NCBI RefSeq assembly: GCF_006228385.1
Contig: NZ_CP039852.1
Coordinates: forward strand, 62,001-126,000
DNA from: Salinimonas iocasae
Lineage (GTDB): Bacteria; Pseudomonadota; Gammaproteobacteria; Enterobacterales; Alteromonadaceae
Direction: 5' to 3'
DNA length: 64,000 nucleotides
Shown: one piece after another, positions 46,818 through 55,850 of the stretch
How the letters are laid out: each line of letters begins with the position of its first letter
Numbering within the stretch: the first letter of the stretch is position 1
Translations under genes and position numbers: made by a program
Notes under the pieces: generated by a model
Seen by the model: only the letters and a program-made list of their open reading frames with translations
Database searches by the model: none
Told to the model about the DNA's origin: nothing

Positions 46818-49289
46818 GTGCGAAAGTCGATGATTGGTATGGCCCTGGCCAGTGCATTATCAATGGTTCCAATGGTGGTCAGTGCGGCAAAGCCCGAACT
46901 ACATGAAAAAGAGTACTTTAGCCAGCCCAGTCTGGATGTGGTCGTATTCAGCAATTGGTACAACGGTCTGTTCGGGGATTCAAAAATCAGCGGTGTGGAG
47001 TTGATTCATTTTGGTGAGCGTACGGCTACCAACGGCGACGTACGATTAAGCGCCACGCCTGAACAGTGGGATCCTATTCCTACTTTTGTAAAGCGTAAGG
47101 TCGATGAAAAAGCCAGTCGCATCAGCGCGACGTTGTCTTATCCACAACACAATTTTACCTACACGATCAGCGCTGTGCCTATCGATAACGGCGTAGAGAT
47201 CACGCTGTCTACGTCAAAGCCCGTGCCGGCTTCGTTAGTAGGAAAAGCCGGTTTTAATATGGAATTCCTACCTGCGACCTACATGGAAACCGCCTATCTG
47301 GCAGATGGGCAGGCTGGTGCCTTTCCTATTTATCCAACGGGCGTGAAAGAGATTATCGGTGAACATGCGCCTGAAGCGTTGGCCACAGGAAAGCGCATAG
47401 TGCTTGCCCCAGAGTCAGCGCAAAAGCGGATTTCCATAGAATCTGAGAATACAGAACTGCAACTTTATGATGGCCGTTCTAAAGCACAAAACGGATGGTT
47501 TGTGGTCAGAGGAATGCTGCCAGCGGATAAAACCGGCGATATTCTCACGTGGCGCCTTACGGCAGCGACGGATGAAAACTGGTTGCGAGCGCCGGTTATT
47601 GGTCACTCTCAGGTTGGATATTTACCTCAGCAAACCAAACAGGCTGTTATAGAACTGGATATTAACGATAATACCGAGCATCAGGCGCGGCTTGTCAAAG
47701 TTAATCCGGATGGCTCTTCAACGGTTGTTAAGCAGGGGAAACCTGAGTCAAAAGGTCAGTACACCAGATATCAGTACGCCAGTTTCGACTTCAGTGATGT
47801 TACTTCACCAGGCCTTTATCAGCTTAGCTATGGGCCAACCACTACAGCAGCATTTGCGATTGCCGAAGATGTTCTGGATAAGGCCTGGCATCCTACTCTG
47901 GACCATTATTTCCCGGTGCAGATGGATCATGTTCTGGTCAACGAAGCGTATCGAGTCTGGCACGGTGCGTCCCACCTTGATGATGCCCTGCAGGCGCCGG
48001 TCAATCATGAACATTTCGATTTGTACGCACAGGGACCTACTACTGATACCCAATATGAGCCCGGCGAGCATATACCAGGTTTGAATGTGGGCGGCTGGTA
48101 TGACGCTGGCGACTACGATATTCGCACGCAAACCCAATATCGTACGGTAAGGACTTTGGTACAGGCGTGGGAGGAGTTTAAGCTAAGCCGCGATACGACG
48201 CTGGTGGATTATGACCGTAAGTATGTGGATATACACGTCCCCGATGGTAAGTCCGACATTCTGCAGCAAATCGAGCACGGTACGCTGGCGTTATTAGCCC
48301 AGTACAAAGCGGTAGGTCATGCTATTCCGGGGATTATTGTTCCGGATATCAGCCAGTATACGCATCTGGGGGACGGTCTGACGATGACCGATAACCTGAT
48401 TTATGATGCTGCTATGAAAGAAACGCAATCCGATGGTATCCGAAGTGGCGTCTTTGACGATCGCTGGGCGTTTACCTCCAAATCGACACCGTTGAATTAT
48501 GGCGCAATGGCGGCCCTGGCCGCAGCCAGCAGAGCGCTTCAGAATTATAAGCCTGAACTGGCCCGGGAGAGTCGTGAAACCGCTATAAACGCCTGGGCAA
48601 AAGAGGCAGATAAAAAACAGCCGGATATGTTTCAGGTCGGCAACACCACAGGCGGTGGCCTGAGGGAAGAAAAGCTAAAAGCTGCAGTTGAACTGCTCAT
48701 TACTACTAAAGATAAGCAATATCAGCATGCGGTGAATGATTTGCTGACTTACATAGAATCTGACTTTGGCCGCAACGCAGTACTGGCGATCCGCGCGCTT
48801 CCGCACATGGATAAAGCCTATGGTAAGCGCGTTCGCGCTGCTGCCGAACGCTACCAGTCGGTATTGCAAAAAGCGACTTCGCAAAACCCTTATGGTGTGG
48901 TGATTACAGAGCACGGCTGGGCAGGAAATGGCACAATACTGGAGATGGCGGTAACGCAGTATTACCTGCATAGCGCTTTCCCTGAATTATTTGATACCCA
49001 GCTAATTTATCGCTCTTTAGATTATCTGTACGGCACTCATCCGGATTCAGATATTTCATTTGTATCTAACGTGGGGACAGAATCTAAAAAAGTGGCTTAC
49101 GGTATGAACCGGGCAGATTACTCTTTTATCAGCGGTGCTATTGTACCGGGCGTCTTGATTTTAAAACCGGATTTGCCCGAGAACAAAGAAAACTGGCCAT
49201 TTTTATGGGGTGAAAACGAGTATGTGATAAACCTTGGGGGATCGTATATTTTCGCCGTAAACGCTGCGTTGAAACTGGCCGGGCGTTAA
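46818..49289 (+). CDS. Large GH9 enzyme with an extra N-terminal beta domain
   Basis: An 823-residue secreted protein (signal peptide to about residue 23, VVSAA). Residues about 25-255 form a domain I do not recognise, probably beta-rich (VVVFSNWYNGLFGD, GVELIHFGERTATNGD). Then comes the Ig-like CelD_N domain (about 257-348, VIGHSQVGYLP) and the GH9 catalytic domain (about 352-823), with Asp429 and Asp432 in GGWYDAGDYD and a C-terminal Glu801 in GENEYVINLGG. The start is GTG with AAGGTGGAG before it. It has its own promoter region with a CATAAT element. Substrate unproven: GH9 members are mostly glucanases. Confidence 0.85.
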   Translation: MRKSMIGMALASALSMVPMVVSAAKPELHEKEYFSQPSLDVVVFSNWYNGLFGDSKISGVELIHFGERTATNGDVRLSATPEQWDPIPTFVKRKVDEKASRISATLSYPQHNFTYTISAVPIDNGVEITLSTSKPVPASLVGKAGFNMEFLPATYMETAYLADGQAGAFPIYPTGVKEIIGEHAPEALATGKRIVLAPESAQKRISIESENTELQLYDGRSKAQNGWFVVRGMLPADKTGDILTWRLTAATDENWLRAPVIGHSQVGYLPQQTKQAVIELDINDNTEHQARLVKVNPDGSSTVVKQGKPESKGQYTRYQYASFDFSDVTSPGLYQLSYGPTTTAAFAIAEDVLDKAWHPTLDHYFPVQMDHVLVNEAYRVWHGASHLDDALQAPVNHEHFDLYAQGPTTDTQYEPGEHIPGLNVGGWYDAGDYDIRTQTQYRTVRTLVQAWEEFKLSRDTTLVDYDRKYVDIHVPDGKSDILQQIEHGTLALLAQYKAVGHAIPGIIVPDISQYTHLGDGLTMTDNLIYDAAMKETQSDGIRSGVFDDRWAFTSKSTPLNYGAMAALAAASRALQNYKPELARESRETAINAWAKEADKKQPDMFQVGNTTGGGLREEKLKAAVELLITTKDKQYQHAVNDLLTYIESDFGRNAVLAIRALPHMDKAYGKRVRAAAERYQSVLQKATSQNPYGVVITEHGWAGNGTILEMAVTQYYLHSAFPELFDTQLIYRSLDYLYGTHPDSDISFVSNVGTESKKVAYGMNRADYSFISGAIVPGVLILKPDLPENKENWPFLWGENEYVINLGGSYIFAVNAALKLAGR

Positions 49290-49312
49290 TCATCGGCGAG
49301 TTGTTTAACAAG

Positions 49313-49338
49313 ACCGCGCCCCTGCACGGTTTTTTTTT
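49313..49338 (+). terminator. Probable terminator of the large GH9 gene
   Basis: ACCG (49313-49316) pairs with CGGT (49327-49330) in a short stem with extra weak pairs, followed by eight to nine Ts. It is 24 bases after the GH9 stop codon. The stem is short, so efficiency is uncertain. Confidence 0.5.
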
Positions 49339-49446
49339 GCAGGCTTCACATCCTGAATTTCGGGCAGCATTCCATTCCTGTGAACAGTTTTCACTCTGAC
49401 TGAGCACGATACACTGACCACACTCCTATTTTTGCCTGTCACTGTT

Positions 49447-50310
49447 ATGAATTACCTTCTTAAATGGATAACTATTGCGCTGATGCTGATTGTGCCGGCT
49501 TACGGGGCTAATCAACATGAGGTCATTTACCCGATGCAGCTGGCGCTGCCGCTTAAAGAACCGGTGGAGGTAAGTGAGTATTTCATCAGCGAAAAACTTG
49601 ACGGGATCCGTGCTCGCTGGACGGGTGAAAAGCTGGTTACAAGAAATGGTAACAGGATTTTCGCACCTGACTGGTTTACCGCAGGCTGGCCGGATACGGT
49701 CATGGAAGGCGAGCTATGGACAGCGCGCGGCCAGTTTGAACAAATTGCCTCTGTGGTACTTTCTGAAACGCCGGATAGTCGATGGCGCGATGTTCGTTTG
49801 ATGCTATTCGACCTGCCTGCGTTGCGTAAGCCCTTTTATCAACGTGTTAAAGCGATGACCCGGCTTGTTGCACAAACAAACAGCCAGTATCTGTCTATGA
49901 TCCCACAGCGCACCCTGACAGGCACCGAGGCGCTTGATATAGAGCTGGATGCTATAACTAAAGCGGGTGGGGAAGGATTAATGCTGCATCATAAGCAGGC
50001 AATGTATGAGAACGGACGCACCGCGTCACTACTCAAGGCAAAGCGTTACGATGATGATGAGGCAAGAGTAATTACCCATCTGCCTGGTAAAGGAAAATTT
50101 GCCGGCATGATGGGCGCGTTGTTGGTCGAAACCCGGCAAGGCGTGCGCTTTAAAATTGGCAGTGGGTTCAGTCTGTCGCAGCGACAGTCGCCGCCGCCCA
50201 TCGGCATTTGGATTACGTTCAAACACTACGGCTATACCGCACGCGGCATCCCTAGATTTGCCAGTTTTATGCGAATCAGACCGAACCCACCCGCCTATGA
50301 AAACAGGTAG
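49447..50310 (+). CDS. Periplasmic ATP-dependent DNA ligase (Lig E-type)
   Basis: A 287-residue minimal ligase with a signal peptide (LLKWITIALMLIVPAYGA). Nucleotidyltransferase motifs are in order: SEKLDGIRARW (motif I, AMP-binding Lys), TRNGNRI (Ia), MEGELW (III), GEGLMLHH (IV) and LLKAKRY (V), followed by a short OB fold with KFAGMMGALLVE. This is the signal-peptide-bearing Lig E form of proteobacteria, thought to seal nicks in extracellular or imported DNA. I start at ATG 49447; TTG at 49432 is in frame but adds only five residues. It is unrelated to the xylan genes around it. Confidence 0.88.
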   Translation: MNYLLKWITIALMLIVPAYGANQHEVIYPMQLALPLKEPVEVSEYFISEKLDGIRARWTGEKLVTRNGNRIFAPDWFTAGWPDTVMEGELWTARGQFEQIASVVLSETPDSRWRDVRLMLFDLPALRKPFYQRVKAMTRLVAQTNSQYLSMIPQRTLTGTEALDIELDAITKAGGEGLMLHHKQAMYENGRTASLLKAKRYDDDEARVITHLPGKGKFAGMMGALLVETRQGVRFKIGSGFSLSQRQSPPPIGIWITFKHYGYTARGIPRFASFMRIRPNPPAYENR

Positions 50311-50480
50311 ATCTACTTCGTTTAGAAGTTCTCTTATTAAGCGCAAAAACGTTAACCAGATGTTAAAAAAATACATGTAAGGGGGTCGCTCTGGTTGGTA
50401 GTAATACGATACCTGATTATTTATTCAGCAGTACAGGTGAAGTTGTTTCTTGTTAAAATCGTGAAACCAGAGAGAAATAA

Positions 50481-51179
50481 ATGAAAAAATCTACTTTAGC
50501 TTGCCTGCTTCTGGCGCTGACCTCGGCCCAACAGGCACAGGCCAACCTTATATCTAACGGTAACTTTTCTGATTGCAGCTTTTCTGGCTGGCAGAAAGAC
50601 ACCGATGGTGTCGGCGAACTTAATGTCGGTAATGATTTTCAGCAGATCGGCGCCCCTGACTGTGCTGCTCAGTTAACCGTTGATGGCGCACAGACACAGG
50701 CATTTTTTGCGAACACACTTTATCAAAATGTGGATCTGATGGCTGATACGCAGTACTCGCTTAGTTTTGACCTTAATGTTGACTCAGAACTGACCAGCCA
50801 GGACCAGGGCTTTGTCGCTGACTATTTTGTGGTGGGGCTGGGTGATGGTACCGGTACCTACTATAACGCAAATGGCACGCTGGGTAGCCTGCTGGAAGCG
50901 GATATTGATGGTGCACAGAGCTACAGCTTTGACGTCATGTTGGGTGATATGCTGGCTTCCTGGGACGACCTTACACTCGAGTTTCAGCTTCTGCTGGGCG
51001 CAGATGCATCCGACATGACTGACTTCGGCGCATCTTTTCTGCAAGTTGATAACGTTGCCATTAATCCGGTGAATATGGCAGCGGTCAGTGAGCCCCTGAC
51101 ATTTGCCTTATTCGGCTTAGGATTAGCGGGCATAGCCGCAAGCTCGCGTACCCGGATGGGTAAACGGAGTGTGTTATGA
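50481..51179 (+). CDS. PEP-CTERM-like surface protein coupled to the xylanase
   Basis: A 232-residue exported protein: signal peptide (ACLLLALTSAQQAQA), then NLISNGNFSDCSFSGWQ, the opening typical of CBM4/9-like or choice-of-anchor beta-sandwich domains. The C-terminus has VSEP (202-205), a hydrophobic helix (FALFGLGLAGIAA) and an Arg/Lys cluster, which is a PEP-CTERM-like sorting tail with Ser in place of the first Pro. Such proteins are processed by an exosortase, which is not encoded here. GAGAGAAA is the ribosome binding site. The stop overlaps the xylanase start (ATGA), so it probably presents or holds xylan at the cell surface. Confidence 0.75.
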   Translation: MKKSTLACLLLALTSAQQAQANLISNGNFSDCSFSGWQKDTDGVGELNVGNDFQQIGAPDCAAQLTVDGAQTQAFFANTLYQNVDLMADTQYSLSFDLNVDSELTSQDQGFVADYFVVGLGDGTGTYYNANGTLGSLLEADIDGAQSYSFDVMLGDMLASWDDLTLEFQLLLGADASDMTDFGASFLQVDNVAINPVNMAAVSEPLTFALFGLGLAGIAASSRTRMGKRSVL

Positions 51180-54100
51180 ACAATTTGTTTAAAACCACAC
51201 TTCTTTCTGCGCTAATTGGTTGCAGCAGTATGGCACATGCTGTGTGGATCCAGGCGGACAGCTCGGTGGAATTAGCCTCGTCCCGAGCCTCTTTCGATCG
51301 GGTAAACCGGGTCTACAACTCAGTGGTAACAGTCTCTAATAATGCGGATGAAGCTCTGATCGGCCCGCTCAGGGTCCTGATTACCGACAACTCCATTCCG
51401 GTGGTCGAAGCTGATGGGTATACCGATTCTGGTATACCTTTTGTAATGATCGACGCTGAAACTCTCAACCCGGGAGAATCATTGTCGGTAAACGTACAAT
51501 TTGAACTGCAACGCAAACGGCTGACTTACACCCCGATGCTTGAGCAAAACAACCCGAATATAGGCGTTTATGCTCAGGCAGAAGGCGGGCAGAGCGCAAC
51601 ACTTAACTTTTTAGGCGCGGATATGCGCGTAGAAGAAGGGCCGCCGCAGTTTGTGACCGCCAGTGTAAACGGCGTTGATGAGCCGGCCAATGACAACCGG
51701 GTGGGCGAACTTGCTGTAAGTTTCGAATCGGCCGGTGACTATACCCTTTATGCCAGGGTCCGTATTGGTCCGCAAGGAGATAATGACGACAGCTTTTATA
51801 TTGCGCAGGGCCTGGGGAATAACCAGGGCTGGGTATTAGTAAATAGCATCCTGGGTCACGCTGCGCCCGGAGAAGATGGCTACATCCCCGGCGCAATAGT
51901 GGATACCGGCGGCAACGATGCGCCCGGCGCTTTCCGGTGGGTAAAAATCCCTGATGGTCAGTATAGCGTGGCTGACGACAACACGACGGCCATCTTTCGA
52001 TATGCAGGTCGCGAGGATGGGCTGGATATCGACAAATTTGCATTTGCACCTGAAGGCGTAACCTATACCGTTGAACAACTGGAAAACGGGGAGCCGGGTG
52101 AGCGATTACCTCCCCCTGAGCCTTTTGAACCTGAAGGTCCGCCACTGGCACAGGGACAGGACAAATTTTTAGGTGGCGTATGCTGTGGTTCACAGCGTCC
52201 CAATTTTGAAGCGTACTGGAATCAGGTTACGCCTGAAAATGCAGGTAAATGGGGCTCTGTCGAGGCGGTTCGCGATGAATATAACTGGGCCGGACTGGAT
52301 GAGGCATACCAGGTTGCTAAAGATAATGGCTTTATTTACAAGCATCATGTTCTGGTATGGGGCAGTCAGCAGCCGGGATGGATAAGCGACCTGGAACCCG
52401 TGGAGCAGTTGTCAGAGATTCGTGAGTGGTTCGAACTGGTTAATGCGCGCTATCCGGATATTGATTTTATAGAAGTCGTTAATGAGTTCGATAATGCGCC
52501 ACCGGATGGTCTCAATGGCAGACCTGATTATGTCGATGGCCTGCGCCTGTTCAACCCTGAAACAACTGCTCAGGTAGAAGCCTATTTTATAAATCAGGGG
52601 GATAGTCCGGAAGATGCAGCCCAAAAAGCGTCAGATTACGACTGGATCGTCAACGCATTTCAAATGGCCAGAGACATTTTTCCCTCTTCGACTCAGTTGA
52701 TGTTCAATGAGTACAGTGTGGTGAACTCCAATGAGCGTACGCAAAAGGTTATTGATTTAGCCAACCTGCTGCAGTCACGCAACCTCATTGACGCTGTTGG
52801 CTTTCAGGGGCATGCATTTTCGACCACCGGGCCGCTTGAAACTCAGCGCAACAATGTTGATCGTATTGATCAGCAAACTGGTTTGGATATTTACATGACT
52901 GAGCTGGATATTGACGGCCCTGATGAGCTGACTCAACTCCTGGAGTACCAGCGGCTGTTTCCCATGTACTGGAATCATCCGGCCATTGAGGGAATTACCG
53001 TATGGGGCTATTTGCCAGGCCACTGGCGTGAAGCGCAGGGTGCCATCCTGGCGTATGACAACGGAGCTGAAAAGCCAGCATTGAAATGGCTCAAAGGTTA
53101 CGTTCGTGAAGTTGCGCCTCAGTTTAATCAGCCTGGCACAATTACTATTGATGAAACGACGGAAATCGGAACGCAAATAGCTGACTTCACCTCATTTGAT
53201 GCATCAGGCAATGCGCACTCTGCACAAAGCGATGTGGTGTGGGCAGTGTTAGGTGGCAATGAGGACGGACGTTTTGCATTGGATGAAAATACCGGTCAAT
53301 TAACGGTGGCTGACGACCTGGTACCGGGAATCTATAATCTGTATGTTCAGGTTCAGGAAGGCGAGTACACCAGCTTTGCCCGTCAGGTCCAGATTGTCGT
53401 GCCCGGTGATAACCTTCCGCCGACTGTCATAGAGTACAACTTTACCGAAGGCGTACAGGGATGGCGTGGTGATTATGGTACGTCTGCGTCAGTAAGTTAT
53501 GACAATACTACACCGGCAGCGTTACTGGAACCGGACTGGCAAGCCAGTAACGAACAGGTCTATATTGAAGAAGTGAGCCTGTCTGATTTGACGGGGGCAT
53601 CATTAACTTACACATTTGATGTAACCCAGACGCAAGCAGACGGCGGATTGACGATACAACCGTTTGTGCAAACCGGAGCACCTTCCTATGCCAGAATCTA
53701 TGGCGAGGCGGTAGCCGTTCAGGCCGGAGAGAATGTTATCTCTTTTGAGCCAGAGGATAATGCTGCCGGTGATCTGACTATTGTCGAGCGTCTCGGCGTG
53801 CAACTCAACGGGCCATTATCCAACGGTAATACGCAAAGTGTCGCAATGACCCATGTCAGGCTGGAAATTCCAACGGTCATCCCTGCAGCAGAAACCGTTG
53901 TTTATGATTTTGCTGATGGTGATGAGGGTATGCAGGGTGAATTCGGAACAGATGCCACTGTAACTTACAAGGCAAGCCAACAGGCAGTGAGCTTGCAGCC
54001 GAATGGCACCAGTGAAACTCACAATTATATATTGCAGGTAGGAAGTCGCGATTATACGGATGCTACAATTACCTACACGCTGAGACTGACCGGCGAGCCT

Positions 54101-54340
54101 GGTGAGTCAGACCTCACTGTTCAGGGGTATGTGCAAACTGGCGCGCCAGACTATGTCCGAATCTACGGTACTGTAGAGCCGTTGTCATCGGGCAGCAATT
54201 TGGTGACGTTTAATCCTCAGAGCAACGATGCTGGTGCGATAGCCAACATTGAGCGCATCGCATTACAAATCAATGGTGCCTTTGTCTCTGATGATGATAA
54301 TCAGATTTTGGTGGAGCGCATTGAGGCGGATTTTCCTTAA
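51176..54340 (+). CDS. Multidomain GH10 endo-beta-1,4-xylanase
   Basis: A 1054-residue secreted enzyme. Signal peptide 1-22; an Ig-like domain (about 23-150); a beta-sandwich resembling a carbohydrate-binding module (about 155-295, YTLYARVRIGPQGDNDDSFY); a Pro/Glu linker (about 304-324); the GH10 domain (about 325-648) with acid/base Glu437 in EVVNEFDN and nucleophile Glu576 in YMTELDID; a cadherin-like domain (about 653-743); and two tandem repeats (about 751-898 and 907-1054) that both contain VQTGAPxYxRIYG. It cuts the xylan backbone. It is translated together with the upstream PEP-CTERM-like protein. Confidence 0.93.
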   Translation: MNNLFKTTLLSALIGCSSMAHAVWIQADSSVELASSRASFDRVNRVYNSVVTVSNNADEALIGPLRVLITDNSIPVVEADGYTDSGIPFVMIDAETLNPGESLSVNVQFELQRKRLTYTPMLEQNNPNIGVYAQAEGGQSATLNFLGADMRVEEGPPQFVTASVNGVDEPANDNRVGELAVSFESAGDYTLYARVRIGPQGDNDDSFYIAQGLGNNQGWVLVNSILGHAAPGEDGYIPGAIVDTGGNDAPGAFRWVKIPDGQYSVADDNTTAIFRYAGREDGLDIDKFAFAPEGVTYTVEQLENGEPGERLPPPEPFEPEGPPLAQGQDKFLGGVCCGSQRPNFEAYWNQVTPENAGKWGSVEAVRDEYNWAGLDEAYQVAKDNGFIYKHHVLVWGSQQPGWISDLEPVEQLSEIREWFELVNARYPDIDFIEVVNEFDNAPPDGLNGRPDYVDGLRLFNPETTAQVEAYFINQGDSPEDAAQKASDYDWIVNAFQMARDIFPSSTQLMFNEYSVVNSNERTQKVIDLANLLQSRNLIDAVGFQGHAFSTTGPLETQRNNVDRIDQQTGLDIYMTELDIDGPDELTQLLEYQRLFPMYWNHPAIEGITVWGYLPGHWREAQGAILAYDNGAEKPALKWLKGYVREVAPQFNQPGTITIDETTEIGTQIADFTSFDASGNAHSAQSDVVWAVLGGNEDGRFALDENTGQLTVADDLVPGIYNLYVQVQEGEYTSFARQVQIVVPGDNLPPTVIEYNFTEGVQGWRGDYGTSASVSYDNTTPAALLEPDWQASNEQVYIEEVSLSDLTGASLTYTFDVTQTQADGGLTIQPFVQTGAPSYARIYGEAVAVQAGENVISFEPEDNAAGDLTIVERLGVQLNGPLSNGNTQSVAMTHVRLEIPTVIPAAETVVYDFADGDEGMQGEFGTDATVTYKASQQAVSLQPNGTSETHNYILQVGSRDYTDATITYTLRLTGEPGESDLTVQGYVQTGAPDYVRIYGTVEPLSSGSNLVTFNPQSNDAGAIANIERIALQINGAFVSDDDNQILVERIEADFP

Positions 54341-54369
54341 TGTAAAACCATTTGGCTGACTGACATGCA

Positions 54370-54405
54370 AGCCCGGTAAGCAAGCTGATTGCGCCGGGCT
54401 TTTTT
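54370..54405 (+). terminator. Terminator of the xylanase operon
   Basis: AGCCCGG (54370-54376) pairs with CCGGGCT (54394-54400), followed by a run of Ts, 30 bases after the GH10 stop codon. Confidence 0.85.
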
Positions 54406-54427
54406 GTGTGCCAATAGTGAAGATGCT

Positions 54428-54496
54428 ATGTCTGTCAAAAATGTCATCTTCAAAATCGTGATCGGCTTAATTTTGTTCAGCGTAGCAAGTAGCTGA
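54428..54496 (+). CDS. Possible 22-residue hydrophobic peptide
   Basis: An ATG at 54428 opens a frame of 22 codons: a lysine-containing start (MSVKNVIFK) and a hydrophobic stretch (IVIGLILFSVASS) that could span a membrane. The ribosome binding site (GAAG) is weak. It lies in the gap between the xylanase terminator and the RND operon. It may be chance, a small membrane protein, or a remnant of a signal sequence. Confidence 0.22.
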   Translation: MSVKNVIFKIVIGLILFSVASS

Positions 54497-54572
54497 TTCG
54501 TATTATAAATCAATACATGGACCGGTAATGTCTTCCGGTGTCGCGAGTATCAGGCTGAACAGGCACTAAAAC

Positions 54573-55847
54573 ATGGCGCGTTGGATTCTCATGAGCGGGT
54601 GGTCGCAAAAGTCGGTGACTCGCAAAGCAATATTCACTTTCACTCTTTTCTTTCTCGCACTGGCGTTTGGATGCAGCGATAAGGCTGGATCAGAAAAAGG
54701 TCAGGGCGCTGGTGCAGCGGCTTCTCAAAAGGGCGGTCAGCAACAGGCTATGCCTGTGCGTTTTATCAGCGTATGGCCACAGAAAATTGCTTATACCCAG
54801 AAACTGCCCGGCCGCGTAGTGTCCTACAAGGTGGCTGAAATTCGCCCTCAGGTGAGCGGTATTATTCAGGCCCGATTGTTTGAAGAAGGCTCTCTGGTCG
54901 AGGAGGGTGATCAGCTTTATCAGATTGACCCTGAGCGCTATCAGGCCGATTTGGAAATGGCACAGGCTGATTTGGAAAGCGCTAACGCCTCGGTAGCGAA
55001 CGCGCAAGCGGTGGTGAACCGCTACGACGGCCTGGTCAAACAAAAGGTTTTAAGCGAGCAAGAATTTGATGATGCTAAAACCCAGCTTAAGCAGTCACAG
55101 GCGTCGGTCAGCCAGGCAGAAGCGGCGGTAAAAACCGCCAGAATTAATCTCGCTTATACAAAGGTTTATGCGCCGATAAGTGGGTTTATTGGTCCTTCGG
55201 GCGTAACCAAGGGGGCGCTGGTCACGCAGCAACAACAAGAACCATTAGCGGTTATACGCCAGCTTGATCCTGTTTATGTTGATTTGTCACAGTCGGTGGG
55301 GGATGCACAAAAGCTTAAGGCGCGCCTGATTGAATCCAGAATTCAGAAAAAGCAAAACGCCGATTTTCAGGTAAGTTTGTTTTTCTCTGAATCAGGAGAG
55401 CCGTATCCCCATAAAGGCAAGCTGGATGCAACGGATCTTGCCGTGGATGAGCAAACCGGCGCTATTCGCCTTCGCTCTGTCTTTCCGAACCCGGACAATC
55501 AATTACTGCCGGGTCTTTTTGTCCGGGCATCCATAGAAGACTTGTCCTCATCAAAAGCGTTAGTCGTACCTCAGAAAAGTGTACAAATCGGCAGTGGCGG
55601 CACAAAGCATGTGTGGGTCGTGGGGTCGGGAGACAAAGCTGAAAAACGCCGGGTAACCACTGGCGTCGCTTATAAAGATCAGTGGGTTATCGAAGACGGG
55701 CTCCAAGAGGGTGACCGTGTCATTGTTGAGGGAACGATGAACCTTCAGCCGGGGGCACCTCTGAAGCCGCAGGACATAGCCGGTAACAAAAAGCGCCAGA
55801 ACCAAAATAATCAGGCAGCGGATTCTGCGCAATCTGGCGGGCATTAA
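54573..55847 (+). CDS. RND efflux periplasmic adaptor (AcrA-type lipoprotein)
   Basis: A 424-residue membrane fusion protein. Lipobox LAFGCS gives a lipidated Cys near residue 34. It has an alpha-helical hairpin (about 110-185), lipoyl halves (EIRPQVSGIIQARLFEEGSLV and VYAPISGFIGPS), a beta-barrel domain and a membrane-proximal end (VVPQKSVQIGSGG). It links the inner-membrane pump to a TolC-like channel, which is not encoded here. The start is uncertain: in-frame ATGs at 54573 and 54591 and a GTG at 54615 all lack a strong ribosome binding site, and the last gives the most typical lipoprotein signal. Confidence 0.92.
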   Translation: MARWILMSGWSQKSVTRKAIFTFTLFFLALAFGCSDKAGSEKGQGAGAAASQKGGQQQAMPVRFISVWPQKIAYTQKLPGRVVSYKVAEIRPQVSGIIQARLFEEGSLVEEGDQLYQIDPERYQADLEMAQADLESANASVANAQAVVNRYDGLVKQKVLSEQEFDDAKTQLKQSQASVSQAEAAVKTARINLAYTKVYAPISGFIGPSGVTKGALVTQQQQEPLAVIRQLDPVYVDLSQSVGDAQKLKARLIESRIQKKQNADFQVSLFFSESGEPYPHKGKLDATDLAVDEQTGAIRLRSVFPNPDNQLLPGLFVRASIEDLSSSKALVVPQKSVQIGSGGTKHVWVVGSGDKAEKRRVTTGVAYKDQWVIEDGLQEGDRVIVEGTMNLQPGAPLKPQDIAGNKKRQNQNNQAADSAQSGGH

Positions 55848-55850
55848 TTT

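Noticed and set aside
54341..54572. A TetR-type regulator or divergent gene for the RND pump
   Set aside because: The gap has only a terminator and a 22-codon frame; no regulator gene adjoins the pump.
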